NCBI GenBank assembly: GCA_028386065.3
Contig: JAKUCV010001740.1
Span: 1-64,000 of the forward strand
From: Turnera subulata
Taxonomy: Eukaryota > Streptophyta > Magnoliopsida > Malpighiales > Passifloraceae
Length of the DNA: 64,000 nt
Reading direction: 5' to 3'
Shown here: positions 35,690 through 47,239 of the stretch, piece after piece
How the letters are laid out: every line of letters starts with the position of its first letter
How positions within the stretch are numbered: the first letter of the stretch is position 1
The notes under the pieces: model-generated
What the model was told of the DNA's origin: nothing
Database searches by the model: none
What the model saw: the letters and a program-made list of their open reading frames with translations, nothing else
Program-made: the position numbers and the translations under genes

Positions 35690-36086
35690 TGATACATAAA
35701 TTGTGTAGCCTACATAATTAGAGAAAGCACAAAAATAGCAAGTAGAGTAGCATCAACATGTGAGACAATACGGAGATGAGGCAGCACCAAGATGAAAGCA
35801 AAGAGTAAAGTCAAAAGATGAGGGCCCACAAAAAATTTACCAAAAATATTAAAAAATAACCTTCTAGAAGCCTTTTATGGCTATTTATAGCACCCATAAG
35901 AACTGAAGTAGGGACAAGTTGAGATACAGGCATAAATTTCGTTTGGCTGTTTCAATTGTTTTTATACCCAATCTGTCCTTTTATTTCTTTCTTCACTAGC
36001 CAAGTTTCAACATCATTGAATTAAATTTACCATTGTCCTTTTATTTCCTTCTTCATTCGCATATTTCAATTTCCTTTGTATTATTA
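35690..36086 (+). repeat. 5' LTR of element A
   Basis: Clearly diverged from the 3' LTR (several substitutions and small indels), so element A is the oldest layer. Confidence 0.92.
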
Positions 36087-36162
36087 TTTGGCGACCACAG
36101 TGGGAGGCGAACAATCAACCACGAATCGTGGTCCTTCCAAAAAGAATATATAGCACCAAAAA

Positions 36163-36748
36163 ATGAAAGCCAGGAGAAATTTGCATTGGGAGCTTAATGA
36201 AGATGATTCAAGTGATGAAGATACAAGTAGTTCTCGACGAACTGTTCAAGATTTTGGTGTGGTAATACCAAGGCCTACAACAGCAACCACTTCCAAGGAA
36301 AAACAACCATCATCATCGTTGACGCAAACCGGGCAAAAGCTGGAAGACCTAGAAGCAAGGTATGAAAATATGTTCTCAATATTACAAGAGATAAGAGAGC
36401 ATCAAAAGAAATTTACTCCGCAGTCCAAGTATATAATAAGAAGCATAACACTCGAAAAGGGACGAAAAGCAAAATCAATCGAAGGCAATCCACAACACCA
36501 GGAAATTTCAAACTCCACATCAAGCGAGGAAGATGACAATTGGGCCCCGGAAAGTAAAGATTGGACACAAGAAACTGGGGGCTCCGAATGAAGAAAGGAT
36601 GGATCGCGAGCCTCCCAGCCCATGCCATCTTTTCGAGAAATTCCTTCTCCATTATCTCTAGCAATGGTAGCAGAAGGGCTCCCGAAAAGAATTAAAATAT
36701 TGCAGCTAGACACTTATAAAGGGGATACAGATCCCACAAGACATGTGG
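36163..36748 (+). pseudogene. Tat gag, first part
   Basis: Starts MKARRNLHWELNEDDSSDED. An in-frame TGA at 36589 interrupts it, and the same frame then continues with MVAEGLPKRIKILQLDTYKG and DTDPTRHV. It stops where element B inserts. The missing part resumes at 49122 with AHIRTMLELQ. The TGA could come from a CGA codon. Confidence 0.88.
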
Positions 36749-37404
36749 TGTGAGGCCTCATGTATAATGGGAACCTTGGAATGATTTACTTGATGAGAAG
36801 AGTAGTGATTTGGCCAGTGTGTGTGCGCGCGATGGGTGCACAGTTTTGCTGTTGGTGCACTTTTGGTGCGCAATTGGCACGTTTTGGTGCCATAGGCGTG
36901 CCAAGAGCTGCACTTTTGCTCAAAAGGGCGCAACCAATCAGGAGCTACTAAGTATCATGGTGGAGTTACTGAGGGTAAATGTTAATGAGGGTGAGAAGTT
37001 AGTATTGGCTAGTTAAGGGTTTAAGTAGGAGGTGGCAAAGGAGCGTTGAGGTGTAGGCACCAAAGTTGCTAGGCATGCAAGTGGCTGCTTAGTCACCTGC
37101 TTGCCCATGCAACAAAACGGAAGCAAGCACCTTAAGCCCCTCATTGCTGTCCAATTTCGTGCTGACCAGAAAATCACTAAGGAAAAGAGAGGGTTGTGAA
37201 GGTTAAGAAGGAAAAGAGCAGGAAAGGTGAGTTAGGGCAGAATTTTAAGGGTTGGTTCAGAATTAGCCTTCTATGGCCACAAATGGCACGCCCAGTGCAA
37301 GTAATTGGCACCAAAGGTGGCCAATAGACCTTGCAAGTGCACAATTGGTTCATAGGGGAACCGATTGGCAAGAGTAAGGGTTTCTGATGGGTTGGGAGAA
37401 CCAA
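36749..37404 (+). repeat. Truncated 5' LTR of element B
   Basis: Matches the start of 47240-49121 up to GGGTTGGGAGAACCAAAGGTG, then departs abruptly. Confidence 0.9.
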
Positions 37405-37532
37405 AGGTGAGTCGAGGGGAGTGATGTGCCTGAAATTGCAAAGTACATTCTGTTTTGAATGATGAAATTGCAAAGGCCCAAAATGAGGATGCTAAAACCA
37501 AATCGTGGAAGGAAAAGGTGAGTCGAGGGGAG
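37405..37532 (+). other. Junction segment with a 111-bp partial duplication
   Basis: AAAGGTGAGTCGAGGGGAG followed by TGATGTGC occurs twice, about 111 bp apart (near 37402 and 37513). The first copy continues as CTGAAATTGC and the second as the true start of the Athila LTR (ATGAAATTTG). The sequence between them is not in the B LTR. It may be the scar of a second Athila copy or of repair. Confidence 0.7.
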
Positions 37533-39253
37533 TGATGTGCATGAAATTTGATACTTTTTACAATGCACACTGTCGTCTTTTGGCCTTGCATTCATCATTA
37601 ATTCATGCATTTAGATGTAATTTCACTTTCTTTTATGCCAAATCCATCTTTCCTTACCCTTGGATGCTTTCAGGTGCAATTCGGTGGTTTTTGGAGCATA
37701 TTTGACGATTTTGGTCAGCAGCGCCGCTGTTGAAGAAACTGTACCAATTGCCTAGCAGTGCCATTGCCACAAAATATTCGCTCTTAAACCTTTTCTTCCA
37801 GAGAATTTTTTGCTTTGGAGAAGATCTGATGATTTTGGACCAGAACCAGTGAAGCGCTGCGAAGTACCCTGTTCCAGTATAAGTCGAATGCCTGACAGTG
37901 CCCCTGCAGTGGGAACTGGCATCAAGTCCCAATATTTACTAGGGTTTGCGCCTAATTTCCAGGAGTATTTAAGAGGGGATGCATCTAGACACTCCCAGCA
38001 AGGAAAGAAGATCTGAAAGTTTATTTAAAGAGGAATTCTTGAAGCTAAAGTCTAGGAATTTATTTCCAAATCCTACTATTTTGGGAACTTAACCCTAGAT
38101 ATAAAAGCATCTCTTTCTAAATGAAATCAACAGCTTTTGGAGGAGCAAAAGTCACGATTTGGCTAGAAGAAAAGTGATTATTTTTAGGAGCATGTCGACA
38201 ACACTTATTTTTATGTTTTTATCTTTCTCCATGAACTAATTCTTCTATCTTGGTTCAAGGGATGTAGCTACAGTATGATGTTTAGTTTATAATTCAAATT
38301 GGATTAAAGCCTTTTTCCATCCTTGTGTTAGACCATAAAGTTGAAAGTCATCCTTGTATTGGTTTTGGTCTGTTTTCATCCCTCTGTCCATGGGTTTTAG
38401 CTTGTTTTCATCCCTCTAAATAGGTCAAAAAGGCGAACACAAGGATGAAAATAAGACACACGTCACAAATAGAGGGATCAAAACAAGTCAAAATCTGATA
38501 GAGGGATGACTTCCAACTTTGAAGTCTAATACAAGGATGAAAAAACACTTTATTCCAATTCAAATTTCTGGTTTCTTTCAATTTGTTATGCTTTGATTTG
38601 ATATAGAGAGCTTCACAGTGTCTGCGGCCTAATCACCCTCAAACACTTTCTTAGAAGCTTTAGTGCACCTAATGGAGAAACTAAGAATTCAGACCGTCCT
38701 ATATCAAGCCTCTACCTTACCAATTGTCGAAAGAGATTTTTAGGGTAGTTGAGGATAACAACGCCTGACACAGTGGCACTGCGCCCTAGGAAAGAGCTTC
38801 ACTGACGAAAGTAGGCTGTTCCAGAACTAGGATAGGTTTATATCTACATGTGCAGTAGTTGTAAACACTTTAGGTTAGGTAGCCCTTCATGGTAGACGAA
38901 TTAAAGTACCAAAATATTGAATTTTAGTTAGACAGCGACGCTGTAGTGAACCCCGGACAACCTAGGTTTCCATCCGCTGCGTTTTCCTCCTAATCGACAT
39001 CACTCTCTTATTTTCTAATCTGTTTGCTTGATTAATTCTGTTTAATATCTCACTCTCCTTTATTTCTTGCTATTTACTTTATTTGTCTTTTATATATTGA
39101 ATCACTGTTCTCAAATCATAATTGGGTATTTATTTTTATTGTTTATAGTCTAATCAATTGAAAACCTGAGGTCAGTATTGTTTTGCAGTCCCTGTGATTC
39201 GACCTTGTTTACTACAACAATGTTGTGCACTTGCAGCCTATTTTGCACGAACA
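37533..39253 (+). repeat. 5' LTR of element C, containing a MITE
   Basis: Without the MITE it is 1,455 bp, against 1,458 bp for the 3' LTR. The two are very similar, so C is a fairly young insertion. Confidence 0.92.
38301..38556. mobile_element. 256-bp MITE (copy 2, in the Athila LTR)
   Basis: It has a perfect 10-bp target duplication AATTCAAATT (38291-38300 and 38557-38566). The 3' LTR of the same element (near 45155) has the matching sequence without the MITE, a true empty site. It differs from copy 1 (32587-32842) by only a few bases and has the same length. Confidence 0.95.
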
Positions 39254-39395
39254 AGTTTTTGGCGCCATTGCCGGGGACTGCGCTAAATAATACTACTTTG
39301 TGTTTTTGATTGATTAGGCTCTTTTTGTTTTCTGATATCTCTGTTTTCTTGTGGCAGGCTACTGACAGCACCCACTGTAGTGTCTTGATTGGTGT

Positions 39396-40604
39396 ATGCG
39401 AACTAGGAGCCGAAAACCTATTCTTGTACACATCCCTGACATTGAAAGCGTTGCTAGGGCGAACCGCCAAGCAAGGAAACAAAAAGCAGTAGAGACTATT
39501 GAGATAGTGACCGTGGCCCAAAACGACAACAAAAACAATCACCCACGCGGCCATGTTGACCCACCAAGGGATGAGGATGGCAATCTCATTCCTCCTGTGA
39601 TCGTTGACCCCTTCAACCAGAGACCTGTGGTTAACCCTGTGGTCTCAGTGAACCAGCAGCGCGACAATCAGAATGCTGCTGCCTTTCGCCAACATCCCCA
39701 TTCTGCCAATTAATCAGCTCATGCAGCCTCGCCACACAACCCCTCCTAGAGCTATAGCACCCTTGGAGATTGATAACCCTTTTGAACTCAAAACTAACTT
39801 GGTTCAAATGGTGCAGAATAAGCAGTTTGGAGGCACGGCGCTGGAGGATCCGAACCTTTACCTGGAGGAGTTTTTGGATTTCTGTGCTACTACTAAGGTT
39901 GAAGGCTGCCCTGAAGACGCCAAAAAGTTGCATTTGTTCAAATTCTCTATTAGGGATGGAGATAAACGATGGCTGAAGACATTACCACAGGCAGTATCAC
40001 CACTTGGACGCAGATGGAGGAAGCATTCTTGAAAAAATATTTCCCTGACACAAATAGGGATGAGCTTCGTGGCCAAATCTGCAATTTCACGCAAAAGTAT
40101 GATGAAATGATGGTGCAAGCCTGGGAAAGATTTCAGGACTTAATCCAGCGCTGCCCTGCTCATATGGAGTATCCACCAACGCTACTGGGGATTTTCTATC
40201 GTGTTATGTCACCTGAAGATAGGCGCACCCTTAATGTCGCATCACCTGAAGGGAAGTTTAAGCTTGCACCATATGAGGATGCCAAAAGAATCTTGCTTAA
40301 CCTTGAAGATGATGATGAGCCATGCCACAGTGCAAGGGGAGTGCATCATGTTGACAAGAATACCAATATAGAGGCCCAACTTGCTGCCATCTCCAAGCAA
40401 CTCAAAGACTTGACCACCAAGTCAGTGCAACCTGTAGCTCAGGTACAACCTGCTGTCCAATATAGTGTTTGTGAAGTTTGCAGTAGCCCTCACTCTTTCC
40501 TTGAGTGTCCGATGAATAATTCAGAGGAGGAAAATTTTGTTGACTGCTGTCCGAACCAGTCCTACAACAATTCTTACAATCAAGGGTATAACCAGGGTTG
40601 GTGA
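39396..40604 (+). pseudogene. Athila gag
   Basis: Starts MRTRSRKPILVHIPDIESVA, then needs shifts near 39690 and 39985 to keep reading. Typical gag blocks include FGGTALEDPNLYLEEFLDF, LHLFKFSIRDGDKRWLKTLP, SITTWTQMEEAFLKKYFPD and WERFQDLIQRCPAH. A cysteine-rich zinc-knuckle-like piece follows (CEVCSSPHSFLECP). The frame ends with TGA at 40602. Confidence 0.88.
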
Positions 40605-40736
40605 CCAAACTCCAATCAGAACTATAATTAGGCGTAACATCAACAAGGGCAGCAGCAACAGCGGCTAGGTGGACAGCAAGGAGGGTACTTGGAGTTGACC
40701 CAAATGGTGAAGTAGTTGTTGGAAGGGTAGAATAGG

Positions 40737-41297
40737 ATGGATGGGAATCTGAATCAGATGGATAAGGAGTTGAATCAGCTGAAGGCCCATAACAAGAAGC
40801 TTGAGAATCAGGTTGCTCAATATACTGTGCAGCAACAAAAATCACAGGGAAGGCTACCGAGACAACCAAAGATGAATCCAAAAGAGCAATGCATGGCAGT
40901 AGCAGTCAAAAGTAGAAAGGAGCTTCCAGACCCTGTTCCTAAGCCATTAAAAATGACAAACCCCGAAACAGAGAAGAGACAGGAAGCAGTGGCCAAACCA
41001 GTGGCACTGCCGAAAGCTGAACCTAAAAAGAAAGCACTGCCAGTGCCTTACCAGCCCCCACTGCCCTATCTGTAGGTTTATATGAAGCACCCACAGGGTG
41101 CACTGCTTAGTAAATCAATAAATCCGAAGGAACAGTGTCAAACATTGACACTGCGATGTGGGAAAGAGGTAACAAAACCCGTTCCTTTGCAAGCAAAGGA
41201 GGCAGCGCCCAGAACAGAGGAGAAGCTGGAGGCAGTAGCCCCTAAACCAACAGCATTTGCTGTACCTTACCAGCCCCCACTGCCATATCTACAGGAT
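40737..41297 (+). repeat. Internal duplication in the gag-protease linker of element C
   Basis: NPKEQC followed by a lysine and proline rich stretch and ending VPYQPPLPYL occurs twice (41066 and about 41292 are the ends). Two similar modules of about 220 bp are therefore present; a TAG at 41072 separates them. Confidence 0.8.
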
Positions 41298-42008
41298 TAT
41301 CAAAAGAGCAAACTCGAGGAGCAATATAAGAAATTTGTGGGCATGCTCAGTGGCCTGCAGTTGGAAATCCCATTCATAATGGTTTTGGATCAAATGCCCA
41401 CCTATGGGAAGTTCCTAAATGAGATCCTGACCAACAAGCGCACTGTAAAGGAGCAGACAATGGCCCTCTCAGCAGGATGCAGTGCTGTCTTGCTAAAACA
41501 GCAGCCCCTACCAAAACTTGAAGATCCGGGAAGCTTTTCAGTTCCATGTACTATTAGCACCCAGAACTTCAATAGAGCATTGTGTGACCTTGGGGCCAGT
41601 ATAAGTTTGATGCTATTAGCAGCAGCGCAAAAGCTCGACTTTGGGGAGATGAAGCCAACATGCTTGGTGCTGCAGCTTGCTGACCGATCTGTGACATATC
41701 CTGTGGGTGTCTTGGAGAATGTTCCTGTGAAAGTTAAGAAGTTCTATATTCCTTGTGACTTTGTGATTTTGGATACGAAGCTTGATGAGCAGACCCCAAT
41801 CATTCTTGGGAGGCATTTTCTCGCAACAGTTGGCGCTGTTATTGATGTAAAGGGTGGCAACATCACATTTCGAGTTGGGGAGGAAAGGGTGGATTTTAAT
41901 GTCCAGAAGGCAAAATCTAATGCATGCTGTATGGTGAGTGCCATTGAAAATGTCAAGGAGGTTCTGATTCCTGCAGCAGGCGCTGTGGAGGACACTGTTG
42001 ATTCATGA
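41082..42008 (+). pseudogene. Athila gag-protease linker and aspartic protease
   Basis: An open frame of 308 residues. It includes QMPTYGKFLNEILTNKR, the protease active site LCDLGASISLM, and a later PIILGRHFLATVGAVIDV, all characteristic of Athila aspartic protease. It ends with TGA at 42006. The pol domains that normally follow are absent, so only gag and protease function could ever be supplied. Confidence 0.9.
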
Positions 42009-44394
42009 TTGTGTTTTCTGGCCAGCAAAGATGGAAGAAAAGATGGTGACAGAACCATAGAGGAGGAAACACAATGCCCATCAGCCATTCCATCTGGTGA
42101 CCCCAACTTGCAAGCCTTGGAAATTCTGAACGACAGTGACACTGTTTCTCAAACTGTTGATATGGTGGAGCCTCCTATTAATATGCTGAAGCTTCTCCTA
42201 TTGATATACTGAAGCTTCCATCATGCAAATTCAGACGAAAGAAAGGGAAATTTAATGTGGGTGATTGAGTTCTCCTCTTTCACTCCAAGCTGAAACTCTC
42301 CAATAGCAGATTTCATAATTGCTGGACAAGACCATATATAGTGCTCAATTAACTTCCAAATGGTAATTTGGAGATTTGTGATGAGGAGAACAACTCTTTC
42401 AAAGTGAATGGACAGAAACTTAAGCATCACAATCCTAGAGCAACATTGTTGAAGGAGATTCCTAACCTTCTTTTTGAGCCACCATGAGGAGCGTGAGCTG
42501 CAAGGTGTCTAGCTACAAGACGTAAAAGAAGCGCTGCTCGGGAGGCAACCCGAGGGAAGTTTTATTTTTTTTAGTACATCCCATTAGTTTTATTTTTTGT
42601 TTTTGTTGCTGTTTTTGCTGTCATAGAAAGTAGAAAAATCAGAAAACCAAAAAGACAGGGGCATTGTTATGGGAAGCAGCGTGCACTGCTAGTGCAACAC
42701 ACCGTATTCGGCAAACAGAGAAGCATTCTTATTCTTTCTCATGCATTTTAAATTTGCCAGCATGCACTATATGCCTTGTCGTGTGTGTTCTTTGCCGTGT
42801 TATGCTAAATGCCCACTGTGCCCCTGCATCCATGCATTTTTTTTTTTATCATTTGCATTTCATGTTTTATTTTCTGCATTTTATTCTTCTGTATTGTCCA
42901 GAATAAGTTTGGGGGAGTCCCTTCCTTTTTGTTATGTTTTTGTTTTTATGTATTTTATGCTTTATTTTTGCCCCAGTGAGGACACTGTGGCATTTAAGTT
43001 TGGGGGAGGCAGAAATTAGCATTTCATTGTTATGCTTTGCATTTGCATTCTGTTTTTATGGCCAATAGTCTTATGTTGTGTATGCTGCTTGATTTTATAT
43101 GCATTTTCTTGATTTATTCGCTGATGCAGCACACTGAGCACCGCTGCTTACTTGTTGTTTCGATTCCTCTTTATTTTTAATTGTACTTACGCTCGATGTT
43201 GGCTCGTTTTTGGCTAAGCTTAGTTTATGCAGGATGTGAAATCGAAATCAGTATTGTATTCATTCTACATTGAGGTAACAAATGCCAATCTTTTTCTAAA
43301 AAATTGGGCAGTACCTACTATTGACTATTTTAGAACCGACTATTTTTTTCTTTCAAGGCGAAATTTTTATCATTTTGGCATACTTAAGGATATGATATTG
43401 GTATTGTTTGATGAGCTTAATTTCACTTTATCTCACCTATATCACAATTTTCATTTGGCAACCCCGATTGAGCCTAGGTTGATGGTTGATTTTCTCTGAT
43501 ATTACCCACATCATCATACCTTAGCTTTTTGAGCCTTGCACGACCATCATGGTGCTTTTAAAGCACACAATTCTTTGAATATTTAGCCCGACCCTGTCTG
43601 CTTGCTTTCCTAGTTCTAATTTTCAGGATGACAGTGTCATGGCAGCGTTGCTGCTAGGTGAAAAAGATGGAGTTTGTCGAAATTCTTGAATGGAGCTTAG
43701 TAATTCAATGACATGGAGATTTGTAATGTATTATTGTGAGATCAAGGGAGTGTTATAACTAGGGGTACACAAAAAAAAAAGAGAAGAAAATCAAAATCAA
43801 ATGTGAAAAGAGGTACCCGTTATGCTCCCTTGACAATCTTTTACTCACATTTTTTCCTATAATCAATATGTGCTCCAATACTCTGGTTTTCTTGGTTTGT
43901 GTGCTAATTTGAAGAAGAAGCTATCTGAGTTAGAATTTTGGAAGGTAAGCAGCTATTGTTAGCCTGTCTAATTTCCTTTCTTTGGTAGCCTAACCTATCC
44001 CCATTACAAGACCAAGAAAGACCTGTTGATCCTTGTTTATGCCTTGATGTTCATTAGTGGAGATTGAAAATCTGAGTCGGCTTATGAGATAGATGTTTTT
44101 GGCCCTAGTACTTACTTGAATATATTGGCATAAGAAACTTTGATGGTTAACTGTTTACTTGCTATTTTCTTTTGATCATTTTGTATCTGCTAACTTTGCT
44201 GAATTAGAGCAGAAGACTTCTCATTCAAAAGATATACAGGATTTTGAGCAATAAGCACAGCCGCGTGTGTGACAGGTGCTGTTGATGTGTTTAATTTGAG
44301 AAAGCACTTGTAATTTCCTGCAACATCATTTTTCTCTGTGTTCTGATTTGTGTTCTTGCTTGAGGACAAGCAAAGGTTCAAGTTTGGGGGAATT
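42009..44394 (+). other. Non-coding 3' internal region of element C
   Basis: About 2.4 kb where pol would be expected. GCGCTGCTCGGGAGGCAACC near 42530 and repeated AAGTTTGGGGGAG tracts (42905, 42999, 44380) are typical of Athila-group 3' regions. No coding region is recognised. Confidence 0.75.
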
Positions 44395-45852
44395 TGATGT
44401 GCATGAAATTTGATACTTTTTACAGCACACACTTTCGTATTTTGGCCCTGCATTCATCATTAATTCATGCATTTAGATGTAATTTCTCTTTCTTTTATGC
44501 CAAATCCATCTTTCCTTACCATTGGATGCTTTCAGGTGCAATTTGGTGGTTTTTGGAGCATATTTGACGATTTTGGTCAGCAGCGCCGTTGCTGAAGAAA
44601 CTGTACCAATTGCCTAGCAGTGCCGCTGCCACAAAATATCTACTCTTAAACCTTTTTCTTCCAGAGAATCTTTTGCTCTGGAGAAGATCTGACGATTTTG
44701 GACCAGAACCAGTGAAGCGCTGCGAAGTACCCTGTTCCAGTGCAAGTCGAATGCCTGACAGTGCCCCTACAGTGGGCACTGGCGTCAAGTCCCTATTTTT
44801 ATTAGGGTTTGCGCCTAATTTCCAGGAGTATTTAAGAGGGGATGCATCTAGACACTCCCAGCAAGGAAAGAAGATCTGAAAGTTTATTTAAAGAGGAATT
44901 CTTGAAGCTAAAGTTTAAGAATTTATTTCCAAATCCTACTATTTTGGGAACTTAACCCTAGATAGAAAAGCATCTTTTTCTAAACGAAATCAACAGCTTT
45001 GGGAGGAGCAAAAGTCACGATTTGGCTAGAAGAAAAGTGATTGTTTTTAGGAGCATGTCGACAACACTTATTTTTATGTTTTTATCTTTCTCCATGAACT
45101 AATTCTTCTATCTTGGTTCAAGGGATGTAGCTACAGTATGATGTTTATTTTATGATTCAAGTTTCTGGTTTCTTTCAATTCGTTATGCTTTGATTTGATA
45201 TAGAGAGCTTCACAGTGTCTGCGGCCTAATCACCCTCAAACACTTTCTTAGACGCCTTAGTGACGCACCTAACGGAAAAACTAGGAACTCAGACCGTTCT
45301 ATATCAAGCCTCTACCTTACTAATTGTCGAAAGCGATTTTTAGGAAAGTTGAGGATAACAGCGCCTGGCACAGTGGCACTGTGCCCTAGGAATTAGCGTC
45401 ACTGACGAAAGCAGGCTGTTCCAGAACTAGGGTAGGCTTATATCTACATGTGACAATAGTTGTAAACACTTTAGGTTAGGTAGCCCTTCAAGGCAGACGA
45501 TTTAAAGAACCAGAATATTGAATTGTAGTTAGACAGCGACGCTGTAGTGACCCCGGACAACCTAGGTCTCCATCCATTGCGTTTTCCTCCTAATCGACAT
45601 CACTCTCTTATTCTCTGATCTGTTTGCTTGATTAATTCTATTTAATATCTCACTCTCCTTTATTTCTTCTTATTTACTTTATTTGTCTTTTATATTTTGA
45701 ATCACTGTTCTCAAATCATAATTGGGTATTTTTTTTATTGTTTATAGTCTAATCAATTGAAAGCCTAAGGTCAGTATTGTTTTGTAGTCCTCGTGATTCG
45801 ACCTTGTTTACTACAGCAACGCTGTGCACTTGCAGCCGGTTTTGCACAAACA
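44395..45852 (+). repeat. 3' LTR of element C
   Basis: Pairs with 37533-39253 and holds the empty site of the MITE near 45155. Confidence 0.92.
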
Positions 45853-47235
45853 TGGAGCTAACTGGATTTGTAGTTACGGATGATGGTATTTTGAGGTTTG
45901 GTACAAGGATGTATGTTCCTGATGTCAGGGATCTCCAGAGTAAACTCATGAATGAGGCACACCAGACCCGGTATACCTTACACCCAGGTTCCACCAAAAT
46001 GTATCATGACCTCAAGACACATTATTGGTTGAGCAATATGAAGCGGGATGTGGCTTATTATGTTGCTAGGTACTTGGTATGTCAACAAGTAAAAGGGGAA
46101 CATAAAAAACCGCCAGGGTTACTTCAGCCTTTATCTGCCCGGAATGGAAGTGGGAAAGAGTTGCTATGGATTTTGTTAGCAGACTGCCACAAACTGCTGG
46201 TGGATTTGACTCTATTTGGGTAGTGGTGGATAGATTGACCAAGTCTGCACACTTTTTTCCCGTTAAGACCACTTATAATTTTGCAAAGCTGGCACAAGTC
46301 TATGTTGATGAAATCGTGAGATTGCATGGTGTGCCAATCTCGATAGTTTCTGATCAAGGCTCGCAATTTACATCGAGATTTTGGCTAAGATTCCAGGAAG
46401 CTTTGGGGACTCAACTAGATCTGAGTACCGCATTTCACCTGCAAACGGATGGGCAAAGTGAATGGGTAATACAGATTTTAAAGGACATGTTAAGGGCTTG
46501 TATACTTAGTTACGGGGACAGTTGGAACAAGTACTTATCGTTGGTTGAGTTTGCCTATAACAACAGTTGTCTGTCAAGTATCGGGATGGCCTAGTATGAG
46601 GCATTATATGGGCGTAGATGTCAGACTCCATTCTGCTGAGATGAAATCGGAGTAAGGAAATTAATTGGTCCCGAGATTGTTGAACTCACCACTGAAAAGG
46701 TGAAGGTTGTCCGTGAGAATTTGATGGCTGCCCAAAGCAGAAAGAAATCCTATGTGGATAATCGGAGAAGGGACTTGGAATTTTCTGTTGGGGACATGGT
46801 ATTTCTGAAGGTTTCACCGAGTAAGGGAGTGATGCAGTTTGGTAAGAAGGGGAAATTGAGCCCCCGGTATTTGGGACCGTTTGAGATCCTCGAGAGGATT
46901 GGTCCGGTGGCATATCGACTTGCATTACCACCAAACCTTTCAGAGATTCACCCGGTATTCCATGTATCCACGTTGCGGAAGTATTTACCAGATCTGTCAC
47001 ATGTAATTGCACCACAAGAAGTGCAGTTGGGAGAGCTATTAACTTACAAAGCACAACTTGTTGAGATCATTGATAGACAAGTGCGTAGATTGCAAAATTA
47101 GGATATAGTTTCTGTCAAAGTTATTTGAGAAGACGCCTCTAGACAAGAAATTACATGGGAATCCAAGAGAGAGATGTTGGACAAGTATCCACACCTGTTT
47201 TCAGGTAAATTCACGGACGAATTTCTTGTAAGGGG
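45853..47235 (+). pseudogene. Tekay integrase and chromodomain-like C-terminus (element B)
   Basis: Zinc-binding integrase N-terminus (HPGSTKMYHDLKTHYW, CQQVKGEHKKPPG), catalytic core (VVVDRLTKSAHFFPV, VSDQGSQFTSRFW, FHLQTDGQSEWV) and a [20 protein letters not shown]-terminal domain. Beyond a stop at 47099 the frame gives ITWESKREMLDKYPHLF, the end of a Tekay chromodomain. A frameshift lies near 46150 and stops occur near 46593. It joins the Athila LTR directly, without the RT and RNase H that should precede it. Confidence 0.9.
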
Positions 47236-47239
47236 GAGG

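Larger units (their letters stand above)
37533..45852 (+). mobile_element. Non-autonomous Athila-type retrotransposon (element C)
   Basis: LTRs at 37533-39253 (1,721 bp, of which 266 bp are a MITE and its target copy) and 44395-45852 (1,458 bp) begin TGATGTGCATG and end TTGCACGAACA or TTGCACAAACA. The primer-binding site TTTTTGGCGCCATTGCCGG is the typical Athila form. A purine tract AGTTTGGGGGAATT precedes the right LTR. Gag and protease are recognisable, but there is no RT, RNase H or integrase. Flanks GGGAG and TGGAG match in four of five positions, so the target duplication is doubtful. Confidence 0.9.

Noticed and set aside
36706..37016. Open frames in the LTR of element B (also near 47300 and 48293)
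   Set aside because: They lie within LTR sequence and are not preserved between the two LTR copies.
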